This document shows positions 40,801 to 45,254 of a stretch of 45,254 nucleotides of DNA, piece after piece. Source of the DNA: Stigonema sp964246695 (GTDB lineage: Bacteria; Cyanobacteriota; Cyanobacteriia; Cyanobacteriales; Nostocaceae); assembly GCA_964246695.1 (NCBI GenBank), contig CAXTSI010000007.1, positions 1-45,254 on the forward strand, given 5' to 3'. The notes under the pieces are model-generated. The model saw only the letters and a program-made list of their open reading frames with translations. It was not told where the DNA came from and did no database searches. The translations under genes and the position numbers were made by a program. Within the stretch, counting starts at the first letter, position 1; each line of letters begins with the position of its first letter.

Positions 40801-41012
40801 AAGGCGCAGGCGCACCTAGCAGACAATCTCTCGGTACAGCAGTTTTTGGCGGGATGATTGTCTCTACTTTCTTAAGTTTGTTTATCGTGCCAATTCTCTA
40901 TATCGTAATTAACACAATTCGCGATCGCTTTGGGTCAAGTCACGGGGATCAGCCGCCACACCGGATTAAGGATGATAAAATTTCTTCGGAAACCCATAAG
41001 AAAATTTGGTAA
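37830..41012 (+). CDS. RND efflux transporter, HAE-1 (AcrB-like) family
   Basis: 1060 residues, full AcrB length. First helix FFIKRPVFTSVCAIIILLVG; TM4 carries LATGLVVDDAIIVVENIARL with the paired aspartates for proton relay; GLASKNAILIVEF gives the matching TM10 lysine region. Two large periplasmic loops follow TM1 and TM7, and ends in RPILMTSFAFILGIWPLVTA. Proton-driven export of drugs or hydrophobic compounds with the adaptor at 36305. No TolC-like gene is in the window. Confidence 0.95.
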   Translation: MFVDFFIKRPVFTSVCAIIILLVGAISLPTLPTDRYPEISPTTINVTANYVGASAEVVENTVTTVLERQINGVEGMKYMTSSSSNNGASTITVTFDASRNKDIAAVDIQNRISVAQPQLPDVVQKTGVTVSKQSSNILLAIGLYSDKQEYDNIFLSNYADLYVVDALKKLPGVSQAQIFGERRYAMRLWLDPNRLASRNLTAQDVINALNEQNLQVGAGQIGQQPAAPNQLYQIDLQAVSRLKNVSEFENIILKTDPDGTLIKLKDVGRAELGAENYNSFLRFRGQDGVGIGIFPTAGSNALNVANEVKAEMARLAQNFPPGMKFQVAFDTTDFIQASLVEVVKTLFEAIALVVLVVFIFLQDWRTTLIPVIVIPLALIGTFALIKVFGFSINTLTMFGLTLATGLVVDDAIIVVENIARLIEQEGLSPAEAASESMRELSGAVIAISLVLMAVFVPVAFFPGSTGQIYKQFALTIAFSVAISTFLALTLTPSLGALLLRGEQKQRGWLGWVFDRINGVIDWTRRMFERSLKRLNRIRAIVVLLFILFLGLTGWLYTSVPTAFLPDEDQGYFITIIQGPEGVSLNYTSKVMSQVEKEILKLPEVVGTFAIGGFGFSGNTANNGAIFTTLKPWDKRPEASQSAFAIINNLRKKFSTITEARVLPVNPPAIQGLGSFSGFQFELQDRGGTSGLDTMLQVMGQLLQRGNQTPGLQAVFSTYAANTPQLLIEVDRNKAKALQVSINDVFNTLQSYLGSRYVNDFNFLRRTYRVYVQADAQFRSNPKDIGSLYVRSTNNQMIPLSNLVKVTPTTGAQTINHYNLFRSIEINGSAAPGTSSGQALQAMGRLAQEVLPTTFGYEWSGIAAEEQASGGQAPLIFGLGLVFVFLVLAAQYENYVDPIIIMLSVPLAIFGALAAQSLRGLPNDVFCQVGLVMLIGLASKNAILIVEFANQLQEQGLSITKAAVQAAQERLRPILMTSFAFILGIWPLVTAEGAGAPSRQSLGTAVFGGMIVSTFLSLFIVPILYIVINTIRDRFGSSHGDQPPHRIKDDKISSETHKKIW

Positions 41013-41070
41013 TGGGTAATGGGTAATGGGAAGAAAGAACTTTTTCCCAATTACCAATTACCAATTACCA
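41008..41070. repeat. TAATGGG tandem repeat with facing TACCAAT repeats
   Basis: GTAATGGGTAATGGG followed 25 bp later by CAATTACCAATTACCA, an imperfect inverted arrangement that could end the pump transcript. The rest to 41290 has no supported gene. Confidence 0.65.
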
Positions 41071-41292
41071 TGCATCACATCACAAATCAAGGCATCCGCT
41101 ATATCCGCTACAACATCCGTTGCCAGTTTATGTCCGTAACGCACCATTATTTAGGCTATGGAATCTTAACAATTGTTTCACTTGCTACAAGTAGATCGCC
41201 CGACCCCGCATACAGCGGTCTAACACCGCCCAAACTTTAGTTTTGACGCGGCTTGTCGTACACTAGAACGCGAAGCAACAGGAACAAAAGAT

Positions 41293-41688
41293 ATGAAAGT
41301 AGGTTTAGCGTATACAAGATTATTGGTCAATGACTGGAAAGCTTGCTTTTTGTTCTACAAAGATGTAATGGAATTTGACATTACTGTAGAAGATGAAGAA
41401 GGCGGATATGTTGAGTTTAAAGCCGGAGATATGCGGCTAAGTGTATCCCAACGGCAAGAAATGGCACAAATGATTCACAATGCCGCTAAGCCACCTCATG
41501 CCGAATGTCAAGACGCTGTGGTGTTGATTTTTACAGTGCATGATTTGGAAGAGGAATATCAGCAATTAAGACATAAAGGTGTGGAATTTATTGCCACACC
41601 AATGAATAATCCCTACTACGGGATTAAAACAGCTTATCTTCGAGATCCAGACGGAACTCTTATTGGTCTATACCAATCTTTGGTTTGA
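41293..41688 (+). CDS. VOC (glyoxalase/bleomycin-resistance) family protein
   Basis: 131 residues. LAYTRLLVNDWKACFLFYKD at the start and FIATPMNNPYYGIKTAYLRD, PDGTLIGLYQ at the end are the two beta-alpha-beta halves of a VOC fold, with a metal-site-like E at LIGLYQ being replaced by Q. So it may not bind metal in the classic way. Substrate unknown. ATG has GGAAC/AAAAG weak site. A stand-alone gene. Confidence 0.85.
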   Translation: MKVGLAYTRLLVNDWKACFLFYKDVMEFDITVEDEEGGYVEFKAGDMRLSVSQRQEMAQMIHNAAKPPHAECQDAVVLIFTVHDLEEEYQQLRHKGVEFIATPMNNPYYGIKTAYLRDPDGTLIGLYQSLV

Positions 41689-41778
41689 TAGATAAAAAGA
41701 TAAGTAGGTGAAGAGTAAACTGAAAGTTCAGTCGTTCCCGCGAGGTGTCCGATGAGTATCCAGTCAAAAGTAAGAACC

Positions 41779-41877
41779 CCATAAATAAATTTAGGGGCTT
41801 GTAACAAGGATGTAGTATTTCTTGCGCTATGCGTCTCGAAATACATATTTTTCATTTTCCATAAATAAATTTAGGGG
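41779..41877. repeat. Two direct 19-bp repeats
   Basis: CCATAAATAAATTTAGGGG at 41779-41797 and 41859-41877, each itself a small hairpin (CCC..GGG). They flank ~60 bp without a gene, next to a broken gene copy. Confidence 0.7.
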
Positions 41878-42140
41878 AACCTGATCCTTTTTTCTTTTGA
41901 CTTTTGACTTTTGACTTTGAGCGTTCGCGTAGCGTCTCCCCTTGGGAGAAGCGAGCGGTCATTATAGTTTATGTTCCCAATTTGCAAAATATAATTGGGG
42001 GCGCTACCGCAACACTTTAAACAGCTGCGGCTGAACTCAATTATGACTTGGTCTTCCAGACAGCGATCGCACAACATCTTTTCTAATTCTGACAATAACC
42101 TTTTACCACCCCGCTTGAGACAACCCGACTTTTGACACAC
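41871..42140 (-). pseudogene. Partial duplicate of the [2Fe-2S] thioredoxin-like gene
   Basis: About 41965-42215 is nearly identical to about 44086-44325. The frame contains CQKSGCLKRGGKRLLSELEK and SRSCLKCCGSAPNYI, but lacks the N-terminal OB-like domain and the true C-terminus, where it runs into TTTTGAC repeats. A non-functional duplicate. Confidence 0.8.
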
Positions 42141-42278
42141 TATAATCTTGGCATTGGGAAGAGACTTTCGTGCTGGCGTTTCCCTAGGGGTAGTTGCGAC
42201 AACAGAGTTGTTAAAATTTTTGCAATAATTGGGATATAGAGGGTGATTGTTGCTGGTGAGTTTGAGTCAAAATAGGGG

Positions 42279-42638
42279 GTGTGTGTGAGTCGTTTTTCTC
42301 GGGAGGAGGTTTATCAAAAAATTGGCGAAATTGTCTCGTCATTTACAAATCTACAATGTGACAAATGCGCTCAAGCTGTGATGCAATGGTTAGAATTAAA
42401 TGGGATTGAGAGTAAAATTATTCAGTTGAAGACGAAAAGACGAAATGATTTTTTTATCGTTAGTAATCGCTACAGCCCTAACGAATCTATCACAGATAAC
42501 GGAGTTCATTACGGAGTAGAAGTTTTAGGATTAGTTTTTGACAATCTCTCAAGTCAAGGATTACCCCGCGATCAGTGGAAAAAAGATTTTTATTGTCGGA
42601 GTTGTGGCTTTTATTTAGAGGAGTTAGATGCGTTATAA
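42279..42638 (+). CDS. Papain-fold toxin domain protein
   Basis: A cysteine near residue 27/30 (NLQCDKCAQAV), H77 in NGVHYGVEVLG and D88/N89 in LVFDNLSSQG form the Cys-His-Asn/Asp order of papain-like toxins of polymorphic systems. 119 residues, so it is the toxin domain alone with no delivery region. GTG start at 42279 or 42285. The gene downstream fits an immunity protein. Confidence 0.7.
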   Translation: MCVSRFSREEVYQKIGEIVSSFTNLQCDKCAQAVMQWLELNGIESKIIQLKTKRRNDFFIVSNRYSPNESITDNGVHYGVEVLGLVFDNLSSQGLPRDQWKKDFYCRSCGFYLEELDAL

Positions 42639-42685
42639 AATAGAAGTGAAGGTAAATGAATAGCTTGGCTAAGGAGGAAAAGATA

Positions 42686-43045
42686 ATGAGTGGAGTTTTT
42701 GAGATTTTAGAAAAGATTAGAACTAAGCCAGGAATGTATATTGGTCGCCCTTCGGTGAGCGATTTATTTATGTTTTTGGTGGGGTATGAATGCGCCCGTA
42801 GTGAGTTTGGTATTGAACCCACTCAGGAAGATGATGATTTTTATGGTGAGTTTCAGCCTTGGTTACAGCAGAAGTTGGGGATAACAACGGTGAGTGCTTG
42901 GGCAAAGATAATTATGCTTTATTGTAAAGATGAAAAGGCTGGGTTTGACTATTTCTTTAAATTACTTGATGAATTTAAACAGGGAGATAAGAGTTTATCT
43001 GAAAAAGGAGTTAAGGAAATATCTGAAACTGTCGGGAGTAGATGA
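42686..43045 (+). CDS. Probable immunity protein for the papain-fold toxin
   Basis: MSGVFEILEKIRTKPGMYIG and RPSVSDLFMFLVGYECARSE match a small protein type often beside polymorphic toxins (ELLEKIRxxPGMYIG). Helical, acidic, 119 residues. AAGGAGG precedes the ATG at 42686, which fixes the start; a longer frame adds ten residues without a site. It lies 47 bp after the toxin gene. Confidence 0.65.
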   Translation: MSGVFEILEKIRTKPGMYIGRPSVSDLFMFLVGYECARSEFGIEPTQEDDDFYGEFQPWLQQKLGITTVSAWAKIIMLYCKDEKAGFDYFFKLLDEFKQGDKSLSEKGVKEISETVGSR

Positions 43046-43208
43046 TATCAATTCTAACACCACCCCAAGCAATGAGGTTTAGCATTGCGCTGACTTTTCA
43101 CGGGATGTAGCAAATTGTTGCAATACACTGACCCAAGCCAGATTTAATACTTTCATTCTTGGCTTCAACAATAGTCATGACAGGACTAGTGATCTCAGTT
43201 CCTAGTAT

Positions 43209-43832
43209 TTACTCTTCCTCTGTAAGAGCCGCATCAAAAACCTGTTGCGCGGTAAAGTTAAGATTGGGGAAAGAAGGCGAGACAATCACGTCGTTGCCAC
43301 GGAACATTCTTTTTACATATTCCCCGTCAACCAGTTCGCAGATAAAAATCGTAGGTTCTTTAGGATTGCCTATAAATTCCCGTCCCCCCAACGCGGCATA
43401 ATCTACAATCCAGTACTCAGGGATGCCGATTATTTCATAGTCAGCAAATTTTTTATGATAATCGTCACGCCAATTGGTACTCACAATCTCAATTACTAGC
43501 GGTACAGATGCACCATCCAGAACGGTTGATTCTTTTTTCCATAACGGTTCGTTGACAAGATTTTTACGATTTAGTAGCAAAATATCAGGGGAGTAGCCTG
43601 ATTCGTTTTCGGGTGGCTTGACTAGTGCGGTTTTGGGCAGGAAGTACGGTAATTTTAACCGTTTGTATTCAGGCACAACCTCCTCAACTAAAAAACCAAC
43701 AACTCCTTCGTGACCGCCAACGGGTTGTGCCATTTCAACAATCACTCCATCATGTAATTCATAACGTCCTCCTTCAGGACGCCACGCAGCAAATTCTTCA
43801 AATGTTACTACTTTAGGTAAGGTTTGGGTCAT
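43209..43832 (-). CDS. Uma2-family nuclease-like protein
   Basis: Start MTQTLPKVVTFEEFAAWRPE; core RYELHDGVIVEM, YSPDILLLNRKN, VPLVIEIVSTNWRDDYHKK and KFADYEIIGIPEYWIVD. These are the signature blocks of Uma2 (DUF820) PD-(D/E)XK proteins, expanded in cyanobacteria, with D and E of the catalytic set present. Substrate unknown. ATG 43832 preferred to a longer frame. Length is usual for the family. Confidence 0.9.
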   Translation of the reverse strand: MTQTLPKVVTFEEFAAWRPEGGRYELHDGVIVEMAQPVGGHEGVVGFLVEEVVPEYKRLKLPYFLPKTALVKPPENESGYSPDILLLNRKNLVNEPLWKKESTVLDGASVPLVIEIVSTNWRDDYHKKFADYEIIGIPEYWIVDYAALGGREFIGNPKEPTIFICELVDGEYVKRMFRGNDVIVSPSFPNLNFTAQQVFDAALTEEE

Positions 43833-44029
43833 AGTTACAACCTCCACATATACTTGACTTTAACATCCCCCGATTAAACCGGTAGAAGCGATCGCACGTT
43901 CCTCCCAAATTCGCACTCGTCGCGTAGTTGTAAGGGCGCGGAAACCGCGCCCCTACGGTCATATTGTGGTCTACGAATTGCCGGACTCATCCGGGATCAT
44001 ACTTAACTATTTCTGTCAATGCGTAAGTC

Positions 44030-44641
44030 CTAGTTATTTTCCAGTAGGGATACGATCGCCTCAGGATGAAGCTTTTTATATTCCTTGTTCCCAATTTGCA
44101 AAATATAATTGGGGGCGCTACCGCAACACTTTAAACAGCTGCGGCTGAACTCAATTATAACTTGGTCTTTCAGACCGCGATCGCACAACATCTTTTCTAA
44201 TTCTAACAATAACCTTTTAGCACCCCGCTTCAGACAACCAGACTTTTGACACACTATAATCTTGGCATTGGGAAGAGACTTTCTTGCTAGCGTTTCCCTA
44301 GGGGTAGTTGCGACAACAGAGTCGGACATCTCAACAAGTGTCCCTTGTTGAAGGGACACTTGTTGATTTGGGTAAACACCAATTGGTGACACCTTATAAG
44401 CTTTGAGTTTGACTGTACCTGTGTCTGAGTCTAACTTGCTGATACCAAAAACATGAATCTGCTCACCAAGTTCTAAGGATAAACTCAGATGTAAGCGCAA
44501 CTCTTTGGGAATTTTAATTTGTACCTCTCCAGATTCTGATGCCAATCGCAAGTATTTAAATTTCCCCGTTCTGTCACTAACAAAACCAAGAAACTGTCCT
44601 TCAATAATAAATTCTGATGTATTCAGATAATTATCACCCAT
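44030..44641 (-). CDS. OB-like plus thioredoxin-like [2Fe-2S] protein
   Basis: Residues 10-110 resemble an OB-like strand set (FIIEGQFLGFVSDRTGKFKY; VQIKIPKELRLHLSLSLELG); the C-terminal part holds VCQKSGCLKRGAKRL and SRSCLKCCGSAPN, four cysteines of a thioredoxin-like [2Fe-2S] ferredoxin as in NuoE/HoxE-type proteins. Probably electron transfer. It is the intact parent of the fragment at 41871-42140. It lies beside nifT but is not a canonical nif protein. Confidence 0.75.
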   Translation of the reverse strand: MGDNYLNTSEFIIEGQFLGFVSDRTGKFKYLRLASESGEVQIKIPKELRLHLSLSLELGEQIHVFGISKLDSDTGTVKLKAYKVSPIGVYPNQQVSLQQGTLVEMSDSVVATTPRETLARKSLPNAKIIVCQKSGCLKRGAKRLLLELEKMLCDRGLKDQVIIEFSRSCLKCCGSAPNYILQIGNKEYKKLHPEAIVSLLENN

Positions 44642-44645
44642 TTTT

Positions 44646-44872
44646 TAGTTAGTTGATAGTTGATAGTTGATAGTTGATAGTTGATAGTTGATAGTTGGTA
44701 GTTGATAGTTGGTAGTTGATAGTTAATAGTTGATAGTTGATAGTTGGTAGTTGATAGTTGGTAGTTGATAGTTGATAGTTGGTAGTTGCTCTACTAACTA
44801 CTAACTACTAACCACTAACTACTAACTACTAACTACTAACTACTAACCACTAACTACTAACCACTAACCACT
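44646..44872. repeat. Long tandem heptamer array (TTGATAG/ACTAACT types)
   Basis: About 16 units of TAGTTGA/TAGTTGG, then about 12 units of CTAACTA/CTAACCA in the opposite sense, giving a potential giant hairpin between two leftward genes. Confidence 0.9.
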
Positions 44873-45074
44873 ATGCAAGACGTTTAGCTTCCACAGTCTG
44901 AGGTAAATCTAGCAGGTCGGGTAAACTGGCAAATGCTAATTCCCAACCATTTGCCAAAGTTAAAATCTTACCTTCTGCTCCTTCTGTTTGCTTAACAACT
45001 TCTTCCTCAAGGTCTTTCTTCGCAACGTAAACAACTAAAGTTCCGGCATCATTTTGACGCAGCATTACTTTCAT
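44871..45074 (-). CDS. nifT: NifT/FixU family protein
   Basis: 67 residues: MKVMLRQNDAGTLVVYVAKK, DLEEEV, then KILTLANGWELAF and TVEAKRLA at the end match NifT in order and size. NifT belongs to nitrogen-fixation clusters; its exact role is unsettled. It suggests a nif locus to the right. Flanked on both sides by heptamer arrays that probably carry no gene. Confidence 0.85.
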   Translation of the reverse strand: MKVMLRQNDAGTLVVYVAKKDLEEEVVKQTEGAEGKILTLANGWELAFASLPDLLDLPQTVEAKRLA

Positions 45075-45102
45075 TGAAATTTTCCTACTTATTAATTATT
45101 GT

Positions 45103-45254
45103 TGTTAGTTGTTGGTTGTTAGTTGTTAGTTGTTGGTTGTTGGTTGTTCTACTAACTACTAACCACTAACCACTAACCACTAACCACTAACCACTAACTA
45201 CTAACCACTAACTACTAACTACTAACCACTAACCACTAACCACTAACTACTAAC
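45103..45254. repeat. Tandem heptamer array upstream of nifT (continues past the edge)
   Basis: GTTGTTA/GTTGTTG units, then CTAACTA/CTAACCA units of opposite sense, as at 44646-44872. No gene. Confidence 0.9.

Noticed and set aside
41019..41240. 73-codon frame after the RND pump
   Set aside because: It starts in the TAATGGG repeat, has no ribosome site and no conserved pattern; treated as intergenic.

Overview
The window looks like chromosomal DNA from a nitrogen-fixing, probably filamentous cyanobacterium. HIP1 palindromes (GCGATCGC) occur throughout, a nifT-like gene lies at the right edge, and there are long heptamer-type tandem repeats between right-hand genes, a common feature of such genomes.

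About 1-35.37 kb reads as one mobile, phage-like element. It ends at a 46-bp copy of the 3' half of a tRNA-Ala(TGC) gene (35370-35415), a typical attachment site. From left to right it carries: a partial IscB nuclease with a candidate omega-RNA; a leftward regulatory block (BRO antirepressor, XRE repressors, two members of a Cys-rich/'EVDSD' family); a rightward virion-like block at 5.2-12.2 kb (three proteins sharing a C-terminal motif, a GNAT enzyme, a likely HK97-fold major capsid protein, several small unknowns); a hypothetical/regulatory zone at 12.7-21.3 kb; a recombination zone with an ERF protein; a membrane and DNA-translocation block at 25-29.5 kb ending in an FtsK/HerA-like ATPase with two N-terminal membrane segments; then a leftward block with a RAD52-like protein, an ASCH-like protein and a C5 DNA methyltransferase. 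I found no terminase, portal, tail gene or integrase, so the element is either a tailless or satellite-type virus-like element, or its remaining genes lie left of the window.

The strongest unusual signal is recoding. Two ribbon-helix-helix/coiled-coil paralogues 12 kb apart both stop early in frame 0 but continue as matching coiled coils in the -1 frame from the same heptamer (TGGGGGA) at the same codon phase. A third gene carries a perfect C CCA AAA heptamer 12 nt before its stop, and its -1 frame adds two membrane helices with no usable start codon of their own. Other genes (RAD52-like, methyltransferase, two small genes, a winged-helix gene) have single-base shifts or one in-frame stop that look more like decay. 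Both readings are kept open.

Right of 35.42 kb the content is ordinary chromosome: a DUF6887-like protein, an RND efflux pair, a VOC protein, a papain-fold toxin with its likely immunity protein, a Uma2 nuclease, a [2Fe-2S] thioredoxin-like protein with a broken partial duplicate, and nifT.
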